NCBI GenBank assembly: GCA_947441105.1
Contig: CANESN010000068.1
Span: 1 to 5,369 of the forward strand
Reading direction: 5' to 3'
Length of the DNA: 5,369 bases
From: Micrococcales bacterium
GTDB taxonomy: Bacteria > Actinomycetota > Actinomycetes > Actinomycetales > Microbacteriaceae
Part shown: positions 1 through 5,369 of the stretch, in pieces
Position numbering within the stretch: the stretch's first letter is position 1
How the letters are laid out: every line of letters starts with the position of its first letter
Program-made: the position numbers and the translations under genes
Notes under the pieces: model-generated
Told to the model about the DNA's origin: nothing
Seen by the model: the letters and a program-made list of their open reading frames with translations, nothing else
Database searches by the model: none

Positions 1-4
1 CTAG

Positions 5-1426
5 TTACTTCTTGGGCTTCCCAATTTTCCTAAGCATTGCTCTGGTGGCAATCAAGGTTCCGCCAAGGACAGCCGGTATTCCGCCTCCCGGGTGAACCGA
101 TGCTCCTACTCGCCAGAGTCTTGGTCGCAGCGGGTTGTGGTACTGCAGGTTGTGGAATGGACCAGACTGCCAAAGCGGTCTGGTCGCGCCATACAGCGCA
201 CCACCGGCTGCACCAAACTGCGCAAAGTAATCCGGGTTCAAAATCTCGTACTCTTCAAACAGCTCGTCAATCGCAACCGTAAGACCTAGTTTTTGAGACA
301 CCCGGTCCAGCTCGTTTCTAACCCACTCGCTATTGAGGTCGTGCTTTTTGCCATCGGCAGGGGCGGTTATCAAAACAGCCACGGTGTCCTTGGTGTTTGG
401 GTAGATCTCACCGGCTCGGTAGTAGTTCACAAAGGTCATGGTCTGCTCAGGAGGCAAAGCGTGATCCAAGCTGTGATGAAGCTTTTCTGCATCGTCGGGC
501 ATGATCACCGAGTGGGTTACGACGTCTTCTGGAAGTGGCTCTTTGAGAACTGCGTAGATGGCAACACCTGAGCACGAGCGATGCTTGGCAAGTTTGTTTG
601 GCTTACCGGTTTGAATTGCCTTCAGCACACCCGGATCCAGTGAACTAACCAGGTGATCGAAGCCGTACTCAGCAGTTTGGGTTTTTACCGAGCGCCTGCC
701 GATTTCTTTGACGCCTGCGCCAAGTTCGATCCTGGCTCCGGCTGCAACGGCAAGTCGACCAAGCGCCAGGGCAATTTCATTGACGCCGCCTACCGGCACC
801 GAGATTCCCTGGGTCGCCATGGCAGCGGTCATTGATGCGTAGAGGGCTAGCGAGCGGTTGGGTGAAACACCGGCGTTTAGGGTGTGGATAGAGATCACTT
901 CTTTGAGTGCCTGAGGCATGTATTTCAGTGACTTGAGATAGCTAGAGGTGGTAAGCCTTATCCCGTAAACCTTTGCCATTTTGGCCAGTGCCGGCAGCGC
1001 GGCCGGGTCTAGCGGGCTTGAGGTCAATAGCTTTGAAATCGAGGGAGTTAGCGCATCGTGCTCCTGGGAGAACTGGCTCCAGGCTTTGTGCCAGTGATGC
1101 TCGGGCCTAACAGGTAGATCCGTGACGTGATTTCTTAGGTAGTAGCGACCGACCTCTTTGAGTTTGGTGAAACTCAAACTCGCGTGATCCTTGGCCTGCA
1201 CTTTCCCAAGGGAGTCAAAGGTGTCTAGAACCTGCTGCCAGACCTCCGGGAAGGTAACCAGCGCAGGTCCGGTGTCCATTCGCTGGCCGGCAAGTTCAAT
1301 TCTTCTCGACTTACCGCCAAGCCAATTGTTTTTTTCTAGAACGGTGACCTCGTGACCTGCTTGGGCAAGTAATGCGGCGCTCGCAAGACCCGAGAGTCCG
1401 GCTCCTAAAACGACGATCCTTGCCAC
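5..1426 (-). CDS. CrtI/CrtD-family FAD-dependent carotenoid desaturase
   Basis: This is a flavoprotein amine-oxidase-fold enzyme of the phytoene desaturase family, which introduces double bonds into carotenoid chains at the membrane. The 473-residue product opens with a dinucleotide-binding GAGLSGL (8-14) and acidic E31 for FAD ribose, then GGK (37-39) and DTGP (51-54). It has SSLDP (261-265) in place of the usual SNADP-like motif and ends with the family's FAD-contacting GASVHPGGGIP (441-451). It is somewhat shorter than typical CrtI (about 490-550). The start is GTG at 1424-1426; its G is the last base of the upstream prenyltransferase's TAG stop, so translation is probably coupled. No clear Shine-Dalgarno is seen. 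The family is secure but the substrate is not. The adjacent lycopene elongase suggests a 3,4-desaturase acting on C45/C50 intermediates (CrtD, as in bacterioruberin synthesis), but a plain phytoene desaturase (crtI) is equally possible from sequence alone. Confidence 0.88.
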   Translation of the reverse strand: MARIVVLGAGLSGLASAALLAQAGHEVTVLEKNNWLGGKSRRIELAGQRMDTGPALVTFPEVWQQVLDTFDSLGKVQAKDHASLSFTKLKEVGRYYLRNHVTDLPVRPEHHWHKAWSQFSQEHDALTPSISKLLTSSPLDPAALPALAKMAKVYGIRLTTSSYLKSLKYMPQALKEVISIHTLNAGVSPNRSLALYASMTAAMATQGISVPVGGVNEIALALGRLAVAAGARIELGAGVKEIGRRSVKTQTAEYGFDHLVSSLDPGVLKAIQTGKPNKLAKHRSCSGVAIYAVLKEPLPEDVVTHSVIMPDDAEKLHHSLDHALPPEQTMTFVNYYRAGEIYPNTKDTVAVLITAPADGKKHDLNSEWVRNELDRVSQKLGLTVAIDELFEEYEILNPDYFAQFGAAGGALYGATRPLWQSGPFHNLQYHNPLRPRLWRVGASVHPGGGIPAVLGGTLIATRAMLRKIGKPKK

Positions 1427-2265
1427 TAAAACCAGCCGAGAGCGATTGCCGTTACTAGCTGCACGCCTGCCACTGCACCGGCAACGTATGGGAATGCGAT
1501 TGAGTACTTATAAACATCGTGGGCACGCTTTGGCGTTGGAGTCCGCCATACCGTAAGCACTAGGTAGCCGGCGATTATTAGGTTCACGATTGCAACCGGG
1601 ATGTTCACCAGTGCAAACAAGATTGTTGAAACTGCCCACCAAAAACCAGACCAAACCAAAGTCTTTTTGACACCGAGGTGAACCGCGGTGGTTTGAATGC
1701 CGGTGTCAGAATCCTGCGGGATGTCCTGAATCGCGTCATAGGCATGCTTTGCAATCGACCAGGCCATCAAACCAAAGACCGCAAGCCACATTGGCTCGTG
1801 ACCAAGTGCCAATGGCACAAATGCCAGTGGGAAGGCGTAATCGGTGTTGGAGAAACTGTCCAGGTATGGACGGGCCTTGAACCTCAGCGGAGGAGCGGAG
1901 TAGAAGGTGAAGAACAGGCTATAGGCGACCATCCAGGCAGTTGCCTGCCAGGGCAAGGTGATTGCGAAGTACACCAAGAAGGGAACATTGGTGAGGATTA
2001 CTCCCCACCAGATTGGCTTGACCTCGCTCGGAGAAATGTGAGCGCCTTCATAACCACCCTTGCGGGCGTTGATGTTGTCGGTTTCCTGGTCAAATATGTC
2101 GTTGATGCCGTAGATCAAAAGATTGAAAGGCAGCGTTACCCAAATAAGAATCGGCAGCATGCGCCAGTCCCAGAGGTAGCCGGCAAGCCACATACCCATC
2201 ACTGAGGTGCCGATGGTGTTTACCCACAGCACTGGGCGGGAGATTACTAATAGGCGTCTGAGCAC
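1426..2265 (-). CDS. crtEb: UbiA-superfamily prenyltransferase, lycopene elongase type (CrtEb/Lye-like)
   Basis: This is an integral membrane prenyltransferase that probably transfers dimethylallyl units to the ends of lycopene, giving C45/C50 carotenoids. In the 279-residue product (C. glutamicum CrtEb is about 287) the first aspartate motif is NDIFDQETD (55-63) inside YGINDxFDxExDxxNxRKGG, a pattern I recall from CrtEb. The second is DAIQDIPQDSD (177-187). Between them lies YSAPPLRFKARPYLD (122-136). The N-terminal SRPVLWVNT (9-17) also matches lycopene elongases. Hydrophobic stretches give roughly seven to eight membrane helices. The start is GTG at 2263-2265; upstream, TTAGG sits about 8 bases away as a weak ribosome site. 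It is first in a two-gene unit and overlaps the desaturase by one base. It could instead prenylate another lipid acceptor, but the desaturase next door favours carotenoids. The choice between the CrtEb (cyclic decaprenoxanthin) and Lye (acyclic bacterioruberin) branches is not settled here. Confidence 0.85.
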   Translation of the reverse strand: MLRRLLVISRPVLWVNTIGTSVMGMWLAGYLWDWRMLPILIWVTLPFNLLIYGINDIFDQETDNINARKGGYEGAHISPSEVKPIWWGVILTNVPFLVYFAITLPWQATAWMVAYSLFFTFYSAPPLRFKARPYLDSFSNTDYAFPLAFVPLALGHEPMWLAVFGLMAWSIAKHAYDAIQDIPQDSDTGIQTTAVHLGVKKTLVWSGFWWAVSTILFALVNIPVAIVNLIIAGYLVLTVWRTPTPKRAHDVYKYSIAFPYVAGAVAGVQLVTAIALGWF

Positions 2266-2284
2266 CCCACCAGCCTAAGCCAAA

Positions 2285-2308
2285 GCCCATAGATAATTAG
2301 CTATGGGC
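2285..2308. promoter_or_regulatory. 24-bp near-perfect palindrome in the divergent promoter region (candidate operator)
   Basis: The left half GCCCATAGATAA and right half TTAGCTATGGGC are complementary at 11 of 12 positions. The only break is A2293 against G2300. The outer arms are perfect 8-mers (2285-2292 and 2301-2308) and the centre is between 2296 and 2297. The site starts in the 37-bp gap between the divergent carotenoid and purine units, and its right arm covers the ATG (2303-2305) of the SCP_3 gene. It also covers the -10-like GATAAT. A dimeric repressor bound here could block both directions. On the minus strand it could instead form a hairpin in the prenyltransferase leader. The symmetry is directly visible; the function is inferred. 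Confidence 0.55.
2292..2302 (+). promoter_or_regulatory. Possible -10 element for leaderless transcription of the SCP_3 gene
   Basis: GATAAT at 2292-2297 matches TATAAT at five of six positions. It ends five bases before the ATG at 2303, so the expected transcription start falls on or next to the A of the ATG. No Shine-Dalgarno-like purine run precedes this ATG. Leaderless mRNAs are common in actinobacteria, which makes this reading plausible. No convincing -35 hexamer is seen about 17 bases upstream. Confidence 0.4.
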
Positions 2309-2632
2309 AAAAAGCGAATCTCGGGACCAGAGGGCCAACTGGCGCTAGCCAACCTGCCAGAACAGATGCCAACCGCGGTTCGCTACCTGCTGCAAGAAAT
2401 TGAGATTCGCCACCCGGGCGGAACCATTGAACTGCGCGTTCCGCCCTATGGAGCAGTGCAGTGCATCGCCGGTATGGACCACCGCCGCGGCACACCGCCG
2501 AATGTGGTTGAGATCATTCCGGAACTTTTCATCGAGCTCGCACTAAAGCGAATTTCCTTCGATGAAGTGCCAATTGGTGCAGGCCTTGTGCTCTCTGGAG
2601 TCCGTGCCCACGAAATCGCTTTGGTCTTTTGA
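2303..2632 (+). CDS. SCP_3-type (bacterial sterol-carrier-like) small protein, purF-associated
   Basis: This 109-residue soluble protein belongs to the actinobacterial sterol carrier family (bacterial SCP ortholog), represented by M. tuberculosis Rv0807. The recognisable core is TAVRYLLQEIEIRHPGG (24-40), then RVPPYGAVQC (45-54) and RRGTPPNVVE (61-70), close to the family wording I recall. The C-terminal part, up to GVRAHEIALVF, completes the usual compact fold. Its biochemical role is unknown; the SCP fold suggests binding of a hydrophobic ligand, but nothing here shows one. The neighbourhood is telling: Rv0807 also lies just upstream of purF and purM, so the link to purine synthesis is conserved. 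ATG at 2303 is chosen because it gives the N-terminal extension normal for the family; Met22 (2366) would leave the core nearly bare. The next gene's likely start is 66 bases after the stop. Confidence 0.85.
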   Translation: MGKKRISGPEGQLALANLPEQMPTAVRYLLQEIEIRHPGGTIELRVPPYGAVQCIAGMDHRRGTPPNVVEIIPELFIELALKRISFDEVPIGAGLVLSGVRAHEIALVF

Positions 2633-2686
2633 CAAATCCGGCCAACCCATTTGCGTAAAACCCTTCGATGGCAAGCCAAAACCTTG

Positions 2687-2698
2687 TTTAATACTTAT
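2687..2698 (+). promoter_or_regulatory. Possible -10 element for a leaderless start of the small membrane protein
   Basis: TTTAAT at 2687-2692 matches TATAAT at five of six positions and ends six bases before the proposed GTG at 2699. No ribosome-binding purine run lies between them. This would give the membrane protein-purF-purM group its own internal promoter downstream of the SCP_3 gene. No good -35 is visible, so read-through from upstream is an alternative. Confidence 0.3.
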
Positions 2699-2980
2699 GT
2701 GACCAAGCCCAAGCAAAACCTGCCCGAAGAGGTAGAGATTCGCCGTGCACCAAAGATTGCAACCTGGGCTATTACTGGCGCTGTTTTTGGAGCAGTCACA
2801 GCCTTTGTGGTTTTCCTTCTCATCCCTCAAGATCAGAGGTCTAACGAGAACATCCTCGGACTGTTGATCCTCTCGCTTGGTTCGCTGGGCTTTGGCCTCG
2901 GTTTGTTCTTCGCACTTGCAATTGATTTGCTTACCTCAAGAAGGACCAAGCGAGCGTTGGCCGAAAGAGCCGATCAGTGA
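2699..2980 (+). CDS. Small two-helix membrane protein of unknown function upstream of purF
   Basis: From GTG at 2699 this gives a 93-residue protein. It has a charged cytoplasmic-looking N-terminus ending in EIRRAPK (13-19), a first membrane helix at about 20-42, and a short polar turn QDQRSNEN (44-51). A second helix at about 52-75 is rich in Gly, Leu and Phe and ends in an Asp (D76). The tail is basic (SRRTKR, 80-85). Basic residues at both ends predict both termini inside. I recall similar short actinobacterial proteins with an RRAPK box before the first helix, but no established function. An in-frame TTG at 2651 would add 16 residues; it is less likely, because the GTG sits correctly behind a -10-like hexamer. 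Its stop overlaps the purF start by four bases (GTGA), so it is probably co-translated with purF. There is no catalytic motif. Confidence 0.7.
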   Translation: MTKPKQNLPEEVEIRRAPKIATWAITGAVFGAVTAFVVFLLIPQDQRSNENILGLLILSLGSLGFGLGLFFALAIDLLTSRRTKRALAERADQ

Positions 2981-4479
2981 TTCGCGGCGATGGCCTGCTA
3001 AATCACGACATCCTTCCAGGTGAGAAGGGTCCACAAGATCAGTGCGGCGTCTTTGGAGTTTGGGCACCGGGCGAGGAAGTTGCAAAACTCACCTACTTTG
3101 GTCTTTACGCACTTCAGCACCGCGGTCAAGAATCCGCCGGTATCGCAACCTCAACCGGTGAAAAGATCCTGGTCTACAAGGACATGGGTCTGGTCTCGCA
3201 GGTTTTCAACGAGGCAGCCCTGGAATCACTGCAGGGCCACATCGCAATCGGTCACACCAGGTATTCAACTACCGGTGCTTCCCACTGGCGAAATGCTCAG
3301 CCGACCCTGGGTAAGACTGCCAACGGCACAATCGCGCTGGCTCACAACGGAAACCTCACCAATACCTCTGAACTTCTAGAACTTCTTGAGCAGCGCTACC
3401 CAAACCACGAGTCCGAACTTCGTGGCGGTAACACAACCGATACTGCGGTGCTTACCGCTTTGCTGACCGGTAACCCAGATTCATCACTTGAGGCAACCGC
3501 GCTAGAGCTTTTGCCACTGATCAAGGGCGCCTACTGCCTCACCTTTATGGATGAGGGAACTCTGTATGCTGCGCGTGACCCGCAAGGCGTTAGACCGCTG
3601 GTTTTAGGTCGATTAGAGCGCGGTTGGGTAGTTGCTTCCGAGTCTGCAGCCTTGGATATCGTTGGTGCTTCTTTTGTTCGAGAGATCGAGCCCGGCGAGC
3701 TAATTGCAATCGATGAGAATGGCCTTCGCTCTGCGACCTTCGCTACCAAAAAACGTGCTGGCTGCGTATTTGAATATGTTTATCTGGCTAGGCCAGACAC
3801 TGCCATCAATGGCCGAGTCGTTTACGAAGCTCGAGTCGAGATGGGTAGAACCCTGGCCAAGGAGCACCCGGTAGAAGCCGATTTGGTAATGCCAACCCCA
3901 GAGTCCGGAACCCCTGCTGCAATTGGTTACTCAGAGGCCTCCGGCATTCCATTTGGACATGGACTTGTGAAGAACGCCTACGTCGGTAGAACCTTTATTC
4001 AGCCTTCGCAAACCATTCGACAGTTGGGTATCAGATTGAAGCTCAATCCGCTGCGTGAGGTTATAGCTGGCAAGCGATTGATTGTTGTTGACGACTCAAT
4101 TGTTCGAGGCAACACTCAGCGGGCACTTGTGAAGATGCTCAAGGAGGCTGGGGCGGCTGAAGTTCACGTTCGCATCTCCAGCCCACCAATTACCTGGCCA
4201 TGTTTCTACGGTGTTGACTTTGCATCTCGCGCGGAATTGATTGCATCCGGCATTGGGGTCGAGGATGTTAGAAAGTCGCTGGGAGCAGATTCCCTCGGTT
4301 ACCTCTCTAAAGGCGGCATGATTGCAGCCACCAACCAGCAGGAGCGTGAGCTCTGCACCGCCTGCTTCACCGGTGAGTACCCAATCGAACTTCCTGCTGC
4401 CGAAAGATTAGGTAAGAACCTTTTGGAGCGAGGCGTCGCAACCATCCGCGAGGAAGGTCACGTGCACCCAAATGCCTAA
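2977..4479 (+). CDS. purF: Amidophosphoribosyltransferase (glutamine PRPP amidotransferase)
   Basis: PurF catalyses the first committed step of purine synthesis in the cytoplasm: PRPP plus glutamine to 5-phosphoribosylamine, glutamate and pyrophosphate. The 500-residue product has an N-terminal Ntn glutaminase domain whose nucleophile should be C23, in QCGVFGVW, exposed by removal of a 22-residue propeptide. Glutamine-site motifs follow: HTRYSTTG (93-100), NGN (124-126) and GNTTDT (151-156). The C-terminal phosphoribosyltransferase domain carries the PRPP loop VVDDSIVRGNT (370-380). Cysteines C263, C409, C460 and C463 match the four ligands of the 4Fe-4S cluster known in B. subtilis PurF, so this is the Fe-S, propeptide-processed class rather than the E. 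coli type. The start is GTG at 2977, inside the preceding gene's stop. purM follows with an 8-base overlap. Allosteric inhibition by purine nucleotides is known for the family; no riboswitch or operator is seen directly upstream. Confidence 0.97.
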   Translation: MIRGDGLLNHDILPGEKGPQDQCGVFGVWAPGEEVAKLTYFGLYALQHRGQESAGIATSTGEKILVYKDMGLVSQVFNEAALESLQGHIAIGHTRYSTTGASHWRNAQPTLGKTANGTIALAHNGNLTNTSELLELLEQRYPNHESELRGGNTTDTAVLTALLTGNPDSSLEATALELLPLIKGAYCLTFMDEGTLYAARDPQGVRPLVLGRLERGWVVASESAALDIVGASFVREIEPGELIAIDENGLRSATFATKKRAGCVFEYVYLARPDTAINGRVVYEARVEMGRTLAKEHPVEADLVMPTPESGTPAAIGYSEASGIPFGHGLVKNAYVGRTFIQPSQTIRQLGIRLKLNPLREVIAGKRLIVVDDSIVRGNTQRALVKMLKEAGAAEVHVRISSPPITWPCFYGVDFASRAELIASGIGVEDVRKSLGADSLGYLSKGGMIAATNQQERELCTACFTGEYPIELPAAERLGKNLLERGVATIREEGHVHPNA

Positions 4480-5369
4480 TCCCTATGCAGCATCTGGTGT
4501 TGACACCGAGGCCGGCGATAGAGCCGTAGAGCTTATGAAGGCGGCAGTGAGTGCCACCCACAGCAACCTAGTCCTTGGTGGTGTTGGCGGCTTTGCCGGC
4601 ATGATCGATGCCAAGTTCCTAAAGGACTACGACCACCCAATCCTTGCCACCTCAACCGATGGCGTTGGCACCAAGGTTGCCATTGCCCAGGCGATAGACA
4701 AGCACGACACCATTGGCCAGGACTTAGTCGGCATGGTGGTTGATGACATCGTGGTGGTCGGCGCTCGCAGTTTGTTTATGACCGACTACATCGCAACCGG
4801 CAAGATCGAACCGACCCGCATCGCGGACATTGTTCGCGGCATTGCTAGCGCGTGTAAAGAAGTTGATGTCGCACTGGTTGGTGGCGAAACCGCTGAGCAC
4901 CCAGGTCTTTTGGGTGAGCACGAGTATGACGTTGCAGGTGCTGCGGTTGGCGTTGTTGAAAAATCCAAGATGCTATCTGCTGAGCGAGTCCAGGTTGGCG
5001 ATGTCGTGCTGGGACTTGAGGCTTCGGGTCTGCACTCGAATGGTTACTCGCTGGTGCGCAAGATTGTGGCCGATCGCGGTTTGAAGTACACCGATCAGGT
5101 TCCTGAATTTACAAGGAGCTTGGGCGAAGAGCTCTTAGAGCCAACCCGGCTCTACACCGGGGTGCTCAACCAGGTGCTCGATCGCTACTCGGCACAGATC
5201 TCAACCATGAGCCACATCACCGGCGGTGGCATTGCCGCAAATCTTTCTCGAGTCTTACCTCAAACGGTTTCGCTGGATGTGGACCGCAGCAGCTGGAATC
5301 CAAATCAGGTGTTTAGGGTGCTGGCTGGCTGGGGTGGTTACAACCTCAAAGACCTCGAAACCACTTGGA
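4472..5369 (+). CDS. purM: Phosphoribosylformylglycinamidine cyclo-ligase (AIR synthetase), 3'-truncated by window end
   Basis: PurM closes the imidazole ring, converting FGAM plus ATP to aminoimidazole ribotide, ADP and phosphate, the fifth step of the pathway that PurF starts. The window holds the first 299 codons; the usual length is about 345-360, so roughly the last 50-60 residues lie beyond the edge. Visible motifs are YAASGVDTEAGD (5-16), STDGVGTK (61-68) of the glycine-rich nucleotide site, GGETAEHPG (137-145), GLHSNGYSLVR (186-196) and HITGGG (248-253). MTDYIATGK (103-111) and the VDD at 90-92, where E. coli-type enzymes have VND, look actinobacterial. The ATG at 4472 overlaps the end of purF by eight bases. 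A purine-rich AGGAAGG lies 14 bases upstream, rather far for a ribosome site, so coupling to purF translation probably matters. No frameshift is seen in the visible part. Confidence 0.96.
   Translation, partial: MPNPYAASGVDTEAGDRAVELMKAAVSATHSNLVLGGVGGFAGMIDAKFLKDYDHPILATSTDGVGTKVAIAQAIDKHDTIGQDLVGMVVDDIVVVGARSLFMTDYIATGKIEPTRIADIVRGIASACKEVDVALVGGETAEHPGLLGEHEYDVAGAAVGVVEKSKMLSAERVQVGDVVLGLEASGLHSNGYSLVRKIVADRGLKYTDQVPEFTRSLGEELLEPTRLYTGVLNQVLDRYSAQISTMSHITGGGIAANLSRVLPQTVSLDVDRSSWNPNQVFRVLAGWGGYNLKDLETTW

Noticed and set aside
37..835. Several plus-strand open frames opposite the desaturase.
   Set aside because: They are short, have low-complexity composition and are antisense to a gene with complete family motifs.
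1678..2205. A 175-codon plus-strand open frame opposite the prenyltransferase.
   Set aside because: It lies wholly inside a well-recognised gene on the other strand, has no domain-like pattern and no ribosome site, and reads as an antisense shadow.
2651..2698. TTG at 2651 as the start of the membrane protein, adding 16 residues.
   Set aside because: The extension contains the -10-like hexamer, has no ribosome site, and the GTG at 2699 gives a sensible N-terminus. It is not fully excluded.
2633..2698. The 66-base gap after the SCP_3 gene as a possible terminator or riboswitch.
   Set aside because: There is no stable inverted repeat followed by a T run, and the stretch is too short for a known purine riboswitch.
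2446..2830. Minus-strand open frames opposite the SCP_3 gene and the membrane protein.
   Set aside because: Their translations show no fold or family signal, while the plus strand holds a recognisable SCP_3 core and two clear membrane helices.
4559..4747. Asp at PurM residue 91 (VDD), where E. coli-type enzymes have VND, as a possible active-site change.
   Set aside because: To my knowledge VDD is usual in actinobacterial PurM, so it is a lineage feature and not a defect.
4830..5084. An 84-codon plus-strand open frame inside purM.
   Set aside because: It is in a different frame from purM, which is intact through this stretch with GGETAEHPG and GLHSNGYSLVR motifs.

Overview
The window looks like chromosomal DNA from an actinobacterium (Actinomycetota). 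The best guess is a moderate-G+C member of the Microbacteriaceae, such as the planktonic Rhodoluna/Aquiluna type. This is inference. It rests on an SCP_3-type sterol-carrier-like gene upstream of purF and purM (an arrangement known from Mycobacterium), on actinobacterial wording in the PurM motifs, on four GTG starts out of six genes, and on a C50-type carotenoid gene pair. No RNA gene, mobile element, CRISPR array or sign of transfer was seen.

The left part (5-2265, minus strand) is a two-gene carotenoid unit. A UbiA-superfamily lycopene elongase-like prenyltransferase is followed by a CrtI/CrtD-family FAD carotenoid desaturase. The stop of the first and the start of the second share one base. 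Together they suggest a C50 carotenoid pathway, in which C5 prenyl units are added to lycopene and the chain is further desaturated. The genes that make lycopene (crtE, crtB, a phytoene desaturase) are not visible, unless the desaturase here is itself the phytoene desaturase.

A 37-bp divergent gap (2266-2302) separates this unit from the plus-strand purine unit. A 24-bp near-perfect palindrome (2285-2308) starts in this gap and runs into the first codons of the plus-strand gene. It covers a possible -10 element and the ATG of that gene, so it is a candidate operator.

The right part (2303-5369, plus strand) reads: SCP_3-family protein, a small two-helix membrane protein of unknown function, purF (first committed step of purine synthesis), and purM (fifth step, cut by the window end). 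The last three genes overlap by 4 and 8 bases, which points to one transcript with coupled translation. The membrane protein and perhaps the SCP_3 gene look leaderless, with -10-like hexamers about 6 bases before their start codons.

Nearly all the sequence is explained by six ordinary genes. The most unusual items are the divergent palindrome and the unknown membrane protein tied to purF.
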